Below are positions 38,642-50,727 of a stretch of DNA of 64,000 nucleotides, one piece after another (the first letter of the stretch is position 1; the number at the start of each line of letters is the position of its first letter). This stretch comes from Sipunculus nudus (lineage: Eukaryota; Annelida; Sipuncula; Golfingiida; Sipunculidae), in assembly GCA_026874595.1 (NCBI GenBank), contig CM049306.1, positions 12,609,019 through 12,673,018 on the forward strand, in the 5' to 3' direction. The notes under the pieces are model-generated. The model had not been told where the DNA came from and ran no database searches. It saw only the letters and a list, made by a program, of their open reading frames with translations. The position numbers and the translations under genes were made by a program.

Positions 38642-41600
38642 ATGATGGCCATGAGGCGCCCGTTCGATCCAGTCGCTCACGAACTGGATGCAAATTTCCG
38701 TCTCACCAAGTTTTCAGATCTCAAAGGATGAGGATGTAAAGTCCCTCAAGAAGTGTTGCTCAAACTTCTTGAGGGGCTCAACACCCAGGAGGCGACGGGA
38801 CAAGAGGGGGAGCAGGCACAGTTCCAATATGTGGCTGCACAACCAAGGATCGGTAAGTGGGAAAAGGCCGGTCAGTTACTCAATATTGAAACCCGTTGTG
38901 ACATTTGTCTTCTTGTTGAAGTTCCGCTTTCCTGTCAAATTAATTTATAATTATGATTTTTTCCCCAGATAATCCTTGAACTTTGAATGTCAAAAATTAA
39001 GGTGAAATATTCAGTATCATAACACGGCCTAGGTTGGTGGTAACATGTATTCACATTAATCGTGAAGCAACAGACTTGCTGTCAATCGCCGTACGTGTCT
39101 CCTTTATTTCAATATGGCGGACCCTTCCGAGGGATTGACTTGCTACTGGGCAACCTTCTCAAAATTGAACCATTGCCCCGATCTGGCCACAAAAATGTAC
39201 ACACATTTCAATGACAATCTGAGGCAAAGTCTTATCAGAAATGACTCAAAAGAAACTGACACAAGGGTGCAAACCTCTTTGCTTCAATTTGTTCTTTTAA
39301 TATAAATGGAATATTAAATTTATATTACATTAAAACTAAATATTATATTGATTTTGAATAATTTATGTATAATAAAGCTTTGTATTAAATATATCCACAT
39401 ATTGATAATGTTACTGCTACTGGCCCGGTATTTCATAAATATTCAGTTTTAAAAGTTAATACTTATTATCCTTGGGGTATCTATTTATTTAATTATCTAT
39501 TTCAATATAAACACATTTTTTTATTAATAATAATAATTTCAAGAATAAATAAAATTGAACTAAATATATAATTTGACCAGTTGTTACATATTAGGAAGTG
39601 GCTAAACAGCTGGCAGGGTGCTGGCAGTTAGTCCATAGGGTAAATACCGGCAGGGAAAATTGACCTTGCCAGCAGTCTAGCCCACAGGCTAAACTGCTGG
39701 CAAATATGTATGTTCTATTTCAGAGTGTGATATATACTCAATACTATCCATTATTATTTTGACAATGAGCTGACAATGTAGTGCTGACTTACCAAATTAG
39801 ATATTTTGCTGGTCTCTATGTAAGAATTTCCAGTTAGTGTGGATATTTCTTGCATCATCTCACAACACAATATGCTCAATAGCTTTAATTGGGTGAGGTG
39901 TAAGATTGTTTGATTACCTTTAATCAAGTAATAAGCTGATCCTCTGACAATTAATCTGACATATCCTGAGTTGTTTGTTTTGAAACACTAATTATTTGTT
40001 TACTCATAACCTCACTAGTGTATAAAAAGTCATTATCCCTCACACTTGATTCTTTAATCAAAGAATCTGCATATCCTTTGATATGACATCTCATGAGATG
40101 TTTGTGCTTTCATACATTGTTTGTTTGCTCATAGGCAGATAAGGAGCTGATATGCCAGTCAACTTCAGTTCAATTCCTATGAATCTATATAAACTACCCT
40201 TTAATTATCACAAATATGTACTTTGGATTACTACTCGACATAGTAATTATATTTACTTAATATAAGTGTTGGTCACACGAATCATTTTTGAAATTGAGGT
40301 ATTGTTGACGCCACCTGCATTGTACCTTTTCTGTACAGGGGTCATCAGTAGATAAATTCATAATTTCTGTGGAATAGCAGGAGCTAGCATCCCAAAATTA
40401 TATGCAAAAATCTGTCACATATCTAATGTTGTGGGATTGAGCTTTTTGTGGGGCCACCTGCATTTACTTACATTGTATGGGGAAAAGCCAAAAAAAAGAA
40501 ACTTTGAAAATCTTCTTCTCTGAAATCATTCAGCCAAATGGTTGAATATTTCACAGGAATGATCCCAGAGACAAGCTCTCTCAAGTTTGTTCAAATAGTT
40601 TTGGTTTGATGAGTTTTGGCCGAGTTACAGGAATTTGAAATTAGTCATTTGGCAAGTAAGCATACTAACATAACAATCTCAGAAACAATAGGAGCTAGGA
40701 TCACTAAATTTTGTGCAAATGTTGGTCACGTGACTCATATTTAAAATTGCAGTTTTTGTGGCGCCACCTACATCAACCTGTTTTTACAGTCAGAAACCTT
40801 GTAATTTTAGCTACTTTTCAGCTTAAAAATGTTTTATGATGAAAAACTCAAGCTGAATGGTTTCCTTTTTCACAAGAATATTCTTTGGTAGGGTTTCTTT
40901 AATTGTGTAAGAATAGGTCATAGAAAGCTCAAGTTGGTCTTGAGGCCTTAAGTAAACCTATTTCAAACTGAGGGCTTCAAAAGTCTCCTGCAAAACTGTT
41001 GTTTCAATTTATGTAACATTGCACAAAAATTATTCTTAGGTGGCCTTCTTTCGGGACTTACCCGGTAAATGATTTTTGGCACAATTATAAGACCTTTAAA
41101 AAAAGGACTGCATCTTTTATTATTCTAAACATTTTTAGAAAAAAAATTATGAATACATCAGCTTAAAAAAAGCATTTTAGCTTAAGTCTTTCAGTATGTG
41201 TAAACAGATTTACAAACAGGCCAAGATTGTGTCTGTATCTATAATTAGCTTGGCAAACTGCCAACTATTTCAGATTTTGCAACAGGCCAAAGTTAAGCTT
41301 GGATCTATATATAGTTTTGCCGGACTGCCAACTGTATCAGATAAGGCAACAGGTCGAGTTCACTCAGTGCAGTTGCTGCATTCTATTTATAGCTTTGGTA
41401 GACTGCCCACTGCATCAGATTTGGCACCAAAGTTCAGCCTGGATCTATATATAGCTTTGGCAGACTACCAAATGTGTCAGATTATGCAACAGGTCAGGAG
41501 TTCACTCAGTGCAGCCAGGTACAGGTCAAAAGTTTACTCAACCCAGGTGCAGGTCAAGAGTTCACTCAGTGCAGTAGTTTGAGCCAGCAATTTGTCACAG

Positions 41601-44600
41601 TTCACTCAGGGGCAACTACCTTTCTAACCTTAGCCTGCTCAGCCCAGTGCATCAAACTCAAGGGAAGTTTGATGTATTGGCCTGATATTATGACTTGTCT
41701 AAGCATCTTTCATGGCTTTCCCATTCACAAGACAGGTGTCACCACCTACAATGACTTGTGCACAGTGTAAGTGCCTGCTTATTTCTATGGAGGAATTTAA
41801 TATATCAGCCTGAAATTAGGCATATGTAAATATCTCTGATAGCTTTGTTGTATAAAAGACTGATGGCGCCAGCTATAATCATTTTTATGTTGTGTGCACC
41901 CATGCCAGAGTTTCAGCAGTTACGTTTATGTAATTGTTTCCTGTTTGAAATGTTTGTACCTGCATTGTTAATATCCATGTTACACATGTACTTGAAAAGT
42001 AATGGTCCAGCGTTGAAGCATTATACCTTGTGTATTATTTTATAATAAATGCAAGTACTGAAATACTTAGATTTCATAGATTCTGATCATCTGATGTGAT
42101 CCCATAAATGAAGCCCTCGAGAAACGTTCAGAATGAAGAAATCGCAAAAATTCAGTCTCGCAAAATTTGAAGACATTCGCAGTACATGTATTATATAACA
42201 TTTCACAGTCATTTTAGTACTTTCAGTATTACCAGAAACAGTTCATATTGAAGGTGCCCTTTCTCTTACAGGTCCTATCAGGTATACATGAAATACAGTG
42301 TTCTATCCAGGAATATAGTATCTAATCAACTTTGTTATGAAAATATTTGTTGACGTCAATACACAGAAAATAAACACTTAGTATGATCAGCGGCTGGAAA
42401 GAAAACTGCACAGTCTGCTCTACTATCATCAATTAATATGGTGACCAAGATCTTCCAAGTTTTCACACATGAGAAATATTAGTATTGTTCCTTTCAGTGA
42501 AGCAGTCTTTTAACTCTTGTTATTGTTAACAGACATGTATTTAATTTATCAACACACAGAACCAAAACAGTATATAAGTAAGGTGAAAAAGAGACACTAA
42601 ACCTGTAAGTCAGTGTAGTTTTGGTTGGAAATTTTGTATTTAACTAAATGAAACTAATAGCAGAGGGTAATGCACATTGTTGCAATTCACTTGCAAATGA
42701 ATAACTAACTTTAAATAAACCATGCAGCCTGATGTAGGGGAGCCATCTGAATAGAATGATATTCCATTTAATACCATGTGTGCATTCTTTATTTATACCA
42801 TGGAACATTGTTATTGTAATATGGCCTGTTGTCTGGTGGTATCAGAGCAGCTCAAGTTTTAAATGTTATACCAGTATGTGAGGATTATTATTCATGTACT
42901 ATGTTTGTGTACCTTGTCACAGAATTAAAATATTGCAGAATCATTTTAACATAACAGTTCAAAGACCATGCTCCTGCCTTCCAGTGAAGGTTACTGTGCA
43001 CTTTATATAAGATACAGTGTCAGAATATGAGGAGGATGATAGTAAAAACAACTTTGTTACCGATTTCCTGTCCTGAGATAGTGTGATTATACCAGGCCCA
43101 GATATACCAGGGCAACCATTCATTATCTGTGTCCTATATAGTCACGTCTCACTGATGTATGGGAACATAAACCACGCAAAACATACCACCAGCATGACTT
43201 ATCTGTCATCCTCCACCTTGCCCTTGTTCAGGCCTTTCCTTTCTAAACTGGTTCAGTGTTAATGTATTGTAGCTGACTAAAGTGTCAGTATCATTTTAAA
43301 AACAATCTAGGCATTCATTCTACCGTTCAAAGTTTGAACTTCGAACTCATGAACAGGGCTAGTAATAATTGACATTTATTGTAAAACTTAGTTCAAATTT
43401 TATCAGTGATTGATTGTCAGACATGACAATCACTTGTTGTCTACAATTTTTGGGATTTCTGAGGGATGGTCATGTCATATAAACAGTATTTTACAATAGT
43501 AATAAGAGAGAAGACCACATCAGTGACCTCTGGTCATGGAGGTCTGTCAACAGGTCACTTGCACTAAACAGTGATACCAAGCAATAAACAATTTCAAAAG
43601 TTAACTTTAGGTCCATCCACCCTAGGAACTACTGATATTTATATGCATGTACCCTTCTGTAGGTCTGTCTGTCTCTGATATATATATTTGCAACCAGAGA
43701 GTGCCTTGTTGTGTAATCTTGCCTTAGGCCAATGATTGATAAATTAAAATTTCTGCCAATAGCCAGCGTTAATATGTCAGCCTTGTACTATTTTAGGTAT
43801 TTGCATGGACTCTGGAAACCTTGCTCTGATAACAGTCTGTATTATGCAGACATTACTGATGGACTAATGATCGATTATAATTCATGATTGGTTGGTTGTT
43901 GCAAAATGATCTCATCACCAATCTTGCCATACAATAATTGATCACAAAGTTTCGCAAATAACTTAGCATCTGTGATGAAATGTATGCTTTCATTTAATTC
44001 ATGCTAGCAAACTTAAGTAAATTCTGTGTTCACTAATAACTTAACACCTAAGATAACTATATATATACATGTACACATATAGGTTATAGAATTATTACAC
44101 ATATTTATTATAGGCTTATATATCAGTTGAGACATTGTACAGGTGTTTATATGGTCAGAAATTTCATACTCACAAGCAAAAGATTGAAGGCAGCTGATTT
44201 TACCTCATGAATGATCATGAAATTACATCCTATTCCTGACACTACTAGACATTTTTACATAAATGAACACTTTGGTTGTTTGTTTTAGGTATTGGCATGG
44301 ACTCATGTGTCACTCCACTTCGGCATGGTGGACTGTCACTGATACAAACTACAGATTTCTTCTACCCTTTGGTGGATGACCCATACATGATGGTGAGCAT
44401 AAAGGCTTCATGAACATGTATTAACCTGTAATCTTAACACCTTCTGTAAATTCAAGTTGACAACTTAGGCAGATTATACTAGCCTATTTCATAAACTGAA
44501 CAATAAGTATGCATTGTCATAAGTGTAATCAAAACACTAAGTTTTCAGATAAAGTCAAATTCATTTAATTCATTTTTAAAGAGGCTGAGTCATGCTGTAT

Positions 44601-47600
44601 TTATGCATGCATAAAATGATTGAACACGGGTCACTTGTCTCAAATGTCTGGAATTTAGTAAACATTACATGCTGTGTCTGCTTCATGTTAACTATACTCT
44701 GGTTCTGATGCCTGTTTTTAGGGGAAGATAGCCTGTGCCAATGTACTGAGTGACCTTTATGCCATGGGCGTGGCCGAGTGTGACAACATGCTGATGCTGC
44801 TTGGGGTCAGTCAGAAGATGACAGATAAAGAGAGGGATGTCGTTGTGCCCCTTATGATCAGGGGGTTCAAGGTCAGAACTTACAATAGTTCTGTGTTTCA
44901 AAATTCTTTTAAAGATAAGAAGTCATTTCAAAATTTAGAAAAAAATAGATTGTTGCCGTCAACTTAACCTCCAAAATTCTTGTAGTTATCAGATGAGTAC
45001 CTTAAGTAGAAGATAAACTGAGAGTTTATATATACTGTATAATTATCCAGGATATCTTGTGAATTAGTTTGCATGGATATATTTGTATCTCTGTCCAAAT
45101 AAATCAACCAAAACTCTTCATACTCCTGTTTCCTTTTGACTGAACATTAACTCTCAGGTTTGAATATACTCATCTACAGGTTATATATCAATAATGATGA
45201 TGATGGTGATGCTAATAATAATTATAATAATAATAAGCCTTGTATTAAATTGATATTATTAACAACAGCATCCATGTTTCTTTAAATTTCTTACATTTAC
45301 AGCCTGCTTTCAGATTATTGCTTGCCACTTTGTGCCAAAAGAATTTGCACAGTGGAGTATGTTCAGGGACTCATGATCAAACTCAGATTGGAACTCAAAA
45401 AGTTCATGTTCATTATGCCAGTGTTCTGTTGTAGGACTGTGCTGGAGAAGGAGGCTGTCAGGTTAATGGTGGACAAACAGTGCTGAATCCATGGATGACC
45501 ATTGGAGGTGTAGCAACAGCTGTATGTCAGCCTAATGAATTCATCATGTAAGTTTTAAGTTACCAACAATTAGTATTGATATGTGCAATATTTAATAATA
45601 TTTTACAGTCTGTTGATAGAAACTTTGAAAAACTCCAACAACATACAGTTGTTATAGCATGTATTGCTCTTAACATTACAAGGGTTTACATCTACATTTG
45701 AGAGATCCACACTAACTGTTCCTGCTTTCCAGTTAATTATATTCATGCTGGATGGAAATAGATCATTCTTAAAATGTCTACTAGAATTTGTGTTAATAGA
45801 TATTGTTTGTGAGCTTTGTAGATTAAATAGATCTTTATCTTAAGATATTTGTTGGATTTTAAGCCAAGTGATGCTGGTAAGAATGGACAAAGAACATATA
45901 TTTAGGTAAAAATATATGTGGATTGTATGCTCCCAAGGATAGCTTGTACACGATTACAGCTTTATATCATAAGAAACAAAAGACCCAAAGTAGTAAGAAA
46001 GTAAGGAATTCTGATGATACTGACAACACCACTTCATTCGTGATGCCCTGCTTAAACCAACCTTATAATTTTACCTTTACAATTTCAGGCCTGACAATGC
46101 TGTAATTGGTGACGTCTTAGTCCTCACTAAACCTCTTGGAACACAAGTAGCAGTGAATGCATATCAATGGCTGGACGTGCCAGAACGCTGGAACCGCATC
46201 AAACTGGTGGTGAGCGAGGAGGACACTAGGAAGGCTTATCAGAGAGCCATGTTCAGCATGGCAAGACTCAACAATATTGGTTTGTACGAATGTGCCTTCA
46301 GACAATCATCATCACCCACATGTATTCTGAGACATTTTGTTTAGCGTGTTAAACCAGATCTGATGATCATCATTATGATGGTGATGAAGTTTGAGATGAG
46401 TGTAGTTGGTACAAACTTGGTCTAACAACATGAAATAGAGTTCTGGTTGAAGTGGAAAGTCCAAGTCTTTACTTGTGAAATCAGAAGCTGTCATGTTGTG
46501 TGCAGCAGTTGACTAACAGTGTTGCTAGCATATTTACAGGTCAAATGTGGCGCACTGCAGGGGGAACCCAGCTGCAAGCTGAAACTCTGATGACTAGTGG
46601 TAGAAGGGTAAAAAGTGCCACAGCTTAAACACTAGATCACAGTTGCAGCTTGATCATGTATTATGTAATTTTTTGTCATCTTTGGGGAACACAACTGTTT
46701 TTACAATTGGGAATTTGCCTCTGGAGGTTGCTTCCACTCTGCTAACGCAACTGAAATGTTGAGTAGTCTTTCCTCCATAACTCTAAGTGTTGCCCTGTGA
46801 ATTGTTTTGCTTGGATATACAAAAAGATAATTTTGAGTCATTATATCTGCACTTACTTCTGGAGAAGTCATTGAAGTTGTGCCAGAAAGTGTATTATGCT
46901 TGTCAACAAACTGCTGTCCAATCTGTCAGCTTTCAAATGTTATTGCCAATATAAAGTTGGGTTAATTGCAGATAAAAAGTTTATTTTTCATTGTTGTGCA
47001 TACATCAGCTTTAGTTTAAACTGCTCAGGAACAAATGTTTCATGAAATGCCACATAATCCAAAGTGAACTTCACTTAAATATTTGTACCACTCATCAAAA
47101 GTGATATTAATACCCATTATATACACCTGAATTTTCTTGATCTCACATTAAAAAATACATTATAAGATGGCATTATATGTATCTGATTTAATTATTATCA
47201 AGCAACCCAGATTTATTCCAAAGCAGCATATAGACATAAGTGAATATTTAGCATAGAACCTTTGACTATGATCTGTGGGGGAATATCCGTCTGAGATTGT
47301 CATTATGAGAAAGAAGTAAATCTGTCACCACAAATGGAAGCTTGGATCAATTAACTTGTCAAGTCCTGGCAGATCATACAGACATACAATCACACTGGAT
47401 GGTAAGCAAAAATACCAGTACTGGTATTTGAATTTTCAATATCCCCTTTTAATTATGTTGAAGACATATATTTATTTTTACAAGGATGGGGCCAATCACT
47501 GTGACTCGACATGTTTTGCAGTAAAGGAAAACTTATGTATTTATGATCTCTTAATAGCTGCTAAACTGATGCACAAGTACAATGCCCATGGAGCTACTGA

Positions 47601-50275
47601 TGTCACAGGTTTTGGTCTTCTCGGCCACGCTAAAAACCTAGCCAAGATCCAGAAGAATGAGGTTGGATTTGTCATTCATAACTTGCCAGTCATTGCCAAG
47701 ATGGCTGCTGTCAGTAAAGCCTGTGGAAACATGTTTGGACTCCTTCAAGGGCATTCTGCTGAAACGTCAGGTGTGTTTTCTGTTTAAATATAAATCTGAT
47801 TTGACATAAACAAGTTCCTTCATAGAAGAGACTGGATTAAACTTAACATCTGTAAGAGGACCTTTTTGACTACAAACAAAGATTTTTAAAATCTAATGAA
47901 CATTTGCATAGTTTTCCCCTCCACACTAGAAATGAAGTCATTTTTATGCCCCCGCCACAAAGTGGCCGGGGCATTTAGTTTTACCCATGTCCGTCCTTCC
48001 GAAATCAAACAGTTGTACGGACTTTTTTTCGCAATGCCTGCAGATATTGGCCTGATTTTAGGTGTGTGGGCAGATAATGACCAGTTACAGATGGAGTTCG
48101 CGTTTCGTCCTGATTGACCTACTTTTGACCGTTTTACGGCTCCTAAACTTAGAAAATTTCATGAAAAATAGAAATTTTCATGACAAATACACATGTACGG
48201 ACTTTTTTTCGCAATGCCTGCAGATATTGGCCTGATTTTTGGTGTGTGGGCAGATAATTACCATTAACAGATCAAGTTCACGTTTCGTCCCGGTTGATCT
48301 ACTTTTGACCGTTTTACAGCTCCTAAACCTAGAAAATTTCATGAAAAATAGAAATTTTCATGACAAATACACATGTACGGACTTTTTTTCGCAATGCCTG
48401 CAGATATTGGCCTGATTTTTGGTGTGTGGGCAGATAATTACCATTAACAGATCAAGTTCACGTTTCGTCCCGGTTGACCTACTTTTGACCGTTTTACAGC
48501 TCCTAAACCTAGAAAAATTCATGAAAAATAGAAATTTTCATGACAAATACACATGTAAGGACTTTTTTTCGCAATGCCTGCAGATATTGGCCTGATTTTT
48601 GGTGTGTGGGCAGATAATGACCAGTTACAGATGGAGTTCGCGTTTTGTCCCGGTTGACCTACTTTTGACCGTTTTGCGGCTCCTGACTTAGAAAAATTCA
48701 TGAAAAAATAGAAATTTTTATGACAAATACACATCTACAGCAGTTAGGCTGATGGGCTATTGTCGTCACCCAAGCTGTCCCTCTGTCCATCTGTCTGTCT
48801 GGTGTCTGTCCGTCCGTCCGTTCCGCGTCTGTTAACTTTTACCTTGTGAGCGGGATATCTCTATAAGGATTCACCGTTGGATTTTATTTCATCAGTGAAG
48901 ATGTATATCGATAAAATCTCGGTCAAGTTCGAAGATGGGCGACCTTGACCCATTTTTCTACATTTTAGAGCTGATTATAGAAAAACGCTCTGAAGTTTAT
49001 ATCTCAGGAACCATTGTGTGGATTTTCACAAAACTTACTATGATCATTGGGACTGATGGTCTGTAAGTGCTGCACAACTTTGGTTGCGCCACCTGCAATT
49101 TCTGATTTTTTAATGAAATTTTATCGAATTTTTTTAATTTAGGCCTTTTGTGCAGGATATCTCCAAAGGTATTCAACACAGGAACTTCATTTCTTCAGTG
49201 CTATTGCATTATATTTACAAAATCTTGGTCAAGTTCAAAGATGGGTGATCTTGACCTTCCTCTTCAAGGTCACAGAGCTTAGTATAGAAGAAAAATTAGG
49301 AGCTTATTTCTCAGGAAGCATTTGGTGGATTGTTATGAAACATGGTATATACCTCTCCAATTTAAATTTATAAATGATTATCAACTTTTGCTAATATTCT
49401 AGTTTCGCAATGCAATGCTTACAGATACTGGCCTAATGTTTGGTCTGTGGGCGCATAATGACCACTTACAGATCGAGTTCATGTTTCGTCCCAGTAAACC
49501 TATTTTTCACCATATGACAGATCCTGAACATAGAAAATTTCATGAAAGACAGAAATTTTCATGAAAAATGCACATATATGGACTTTTTTTCACAATGCCT
49601 GCAGATACTGGCCTGATTTTTGGTGTGTTGCTTGATAATGACCCTTTACAGATCGAGTTTGCATTTTGCCCTTGTTGACCTACTTTTGACCATACAACAC
49701 TTCCTGAACTTAAAAAATTTTACAAAATTTAACAAATGTTTCTAATTTGCCCCAGGCGGGGGCATTCGTGTCGGAACATCTAGTTCAAAGTAAGGGTTAA
49801 GGTTAGCTTTCTTTTCACAGAAGAAGGCATTTTAGGACTACTGAATGTTTATGGTAAAACCTGCCTTGATTGATGGGCAGTGTCATGTAGTGATATTTTA
49901 TGTAAAAGGTTGCTCTGACAATACTATTCAGGAAGTTGTATTCCATTTCATTTAGATATGATTAAATGGGCCTGCTGTTGCTCTGAATACAGTAAAGTTT
50001 TAAAATGATACATTTAAAGTTTTATCAACTGATATAGTATACAGTGTTTTATGTGTACCCACTTTAATTAATAATTCTTTCTGTGTGTAGGTGGGCTGCT
50101 AATGGCATTGCCACGTGAGCAAGCTGCAGCCTTCTGTAAGGACATAGAAAAACAAGAAGGGTACCAGTCATGGATCATTGGCATTGTTGAGAAAGGCAAC
50201 AGATCTGCTCGCATCATTGATAAACCCCGGGTGATTGAAGTTCCAGCCAAGGAGAAGGAGGGAGAGTTGTGGTAG
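38642..50275 (+). CDS. SEPHS2: Selenide, water dikinase 2 (selenophosphate synthetase), selenoprotein, 7 exons, 388 aa with Sec30
   Basis: Makes selenophosphate, the selenium donor for Sec-tRNA synthesis, from selenide and ATP. Exons: 38642-38852, 44289-44392, 44722-44871, 45435-45547, 46089-46279, 47558-47770 and 50091-50275. All phases join and the stop is TAG. The start is the first in-frame ATG after an upstream stop; Met2 or Met4 are alternatives. The catalytic loop reads [17 protein letters not shown], with TGA at 38729-38731 (Sec30) and the conserved Lys33 three residues on. Family blocks follow in order: GIGMDSC (71-77), [15 protein letters not shown] (91-105), [21 protein letters not shown] (167-175), [18 protein letters not shown] (268-276), ETSGGLL and [20 protein letters not shown]. 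Length matches SEPHS1/2 (392/448). A SECIS element in the 3' UTR supports Sec rather than a pseudogene. SEPHS1-type proteins have another residue at this position. Confidence 0.96.
38729..38731 (+). other. SEPHS2: In-frame UGA selenocysteine codon
   Basis: Codon 30 of the SEPHS2 frame. Coding homology is continuous on both sides ([11 protein letters not shown] before, GCKVPQEVL after). The position equals the Sec of vertebrate SEPHS2 and Cys17 of E. coli SelD. Confidence 0.95.
38740..38778 (+). promoter_or_regulatory. Predicted selenocysteine redefinition element (SRE) stem-loop
   Basis: The arms are AGTCCCTCAAGAAGT (38740-38754) and ACTTCTTGAGGGGCT (38764-38778), with a 9-nt loop. That is 15 pairs with one G-U and no bulge. 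It begins 8 nt after the UGA. Known SREs (for example in SELENON) are stem-loops a few nucleotides 3' of the UGA that favour recoding. The pairing is seen directly; the function is inferred. Confidence 0.7.
39600..39712. repeat. Short inverted/direct CTGGCAG repeat, SEPHS2 intron 1
   Basis: GGCTAAACAGCTGGCAGG on the left is matched in reverse complement by the right part, which reads TTGCCAGCAG and AAACTGCTGGCAAA. Probably a small MITE or palindromic repeat. Confidence 0.35.
40270..42030 (+). mobile_element. Second copy of the 28456-30020 repeat body, in SEPHS2 intron 1
   Basis: Matches 28600-30020 in order: TGTGGCGCCACCTA, CTTAAAAATGTTTTA, AGTATGTGTAAAC, CAGGAGTTCACTCAGTG and TGATGG/TGGTGCCA.CTA. 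The GCTCAGCTGACT hairpin head is not seen. It includes about four ~70-bp minisatellite units (41215-41490) of the type CTATATATAGCTTTGG...ACTGCCAACTG. The Ser/Ala-rich reading frame over these units is an artefact. Confidence 0.55.
42060..44280. other. Rest of SEPHS2 intron 1, little recognised
   Basis: About 2.2 kb with no repeat family or coding homology recognised, apart from the exon-2-like 22-mer at 43791-43812. Confidence 0.45.
43791..43812 (+). pseudogene. Acceptor-plus-exon-2-like fragment
   Basis: TTTTAGGTATTTGCATGGAC plus TC differs at one base from the real SEPHS2 exon 2 acceptor and start at 44283-44304. Downstream similarity fades quickly and a stop follows, so it looks like a relic of an exon duplication or a cryptic acceptor. 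Confidence 0.35.
47947..49788. mobile_element. CCCCCGCC-ended repeat with 180-bp tandem array, SEPHS2 intron 6
   Basis: The ends are TATGCCCCCGCCACAAAGTG (47947) and CAGGCGGGGGCATTCGTG (about 49755), so the terminal GCCCCCGCC/GGCGGGGGC is inverted. The core has four tandem units starting at 48014, 48194, 48374 and 48554, a period of exactly 180 bp. Each has TACGGAC, T-run, CGCAATGCCTGCAGATA. Two diverged units follow near 49390 and 49574. A (GTCC)n run at about 48780-48830 and TTGCGCCACCTGCAA (49083) tie it to the other families. The reading frames here are not genes. Confidence 0.7.
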
Positions 50276-50727
50276 CTTGAAGAATTCCATACAGCCTCTG
50301 TTGTGTGTGGCAAAAAACTTTCATGATGTACCAACTGAATGCAAATATTCTTATTTAAAATGTTGCATTTATGATCATCTTATATTGCATCCACGTTCTG
50401 TATATTATACAATGCATGAATTTCTCAAGATTTTCAAGAAGACATCACAGATGAAAGAGATGTAACTAATTTGTTGCAGCACCATGCTTTAAAACAAACA
50501 CTACATGTGTCCATGCCATTGAAATAGCCCATGCTGAAAAAAAGTAATGTCCTGCAACAAATGAATTTTACTCTCCAAGCATATCTCCTGTGTCTGTCTT
50601 GATCTCCACACATTTGAGCACTGTGTGGATGTGATCAGGATAGGGACAGGACATAATGTCTTTTTATTTTTTTTTTCCATTTATCGGTTGGTTGGGTCTG
50701 TAGATAAGAGTTGTTGCTCTGGGAGTG

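Noticed and set aside
38642-38731. SEPHS2 as a pseudogene because of the internal stop
   Set aside because: The stop is UGA at the exact selenocysteine position, every other exon is intact, and a SECIS is present.
41196-41770. Ser/Ala-rich ORFs with repeated motifs
   Set aside because: They translate the ~70-bp minisatellite and the TTCACTCAGTGCAG repeats. There is no start context or homology.
47896-48734. ORFs on both strands over the 180-bp array
   Set aside because: They arise from the tandem repeat, whose 180-bp period is a multiple of three and keeps frames open by default.
50500-50580. Alternative SECIS around ATGCTGAAAAAAAG
   Set aside because: An A-rich loop is present, but the quartet and the paired helix are missing. 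The structure at 50728-50807 fits far better.
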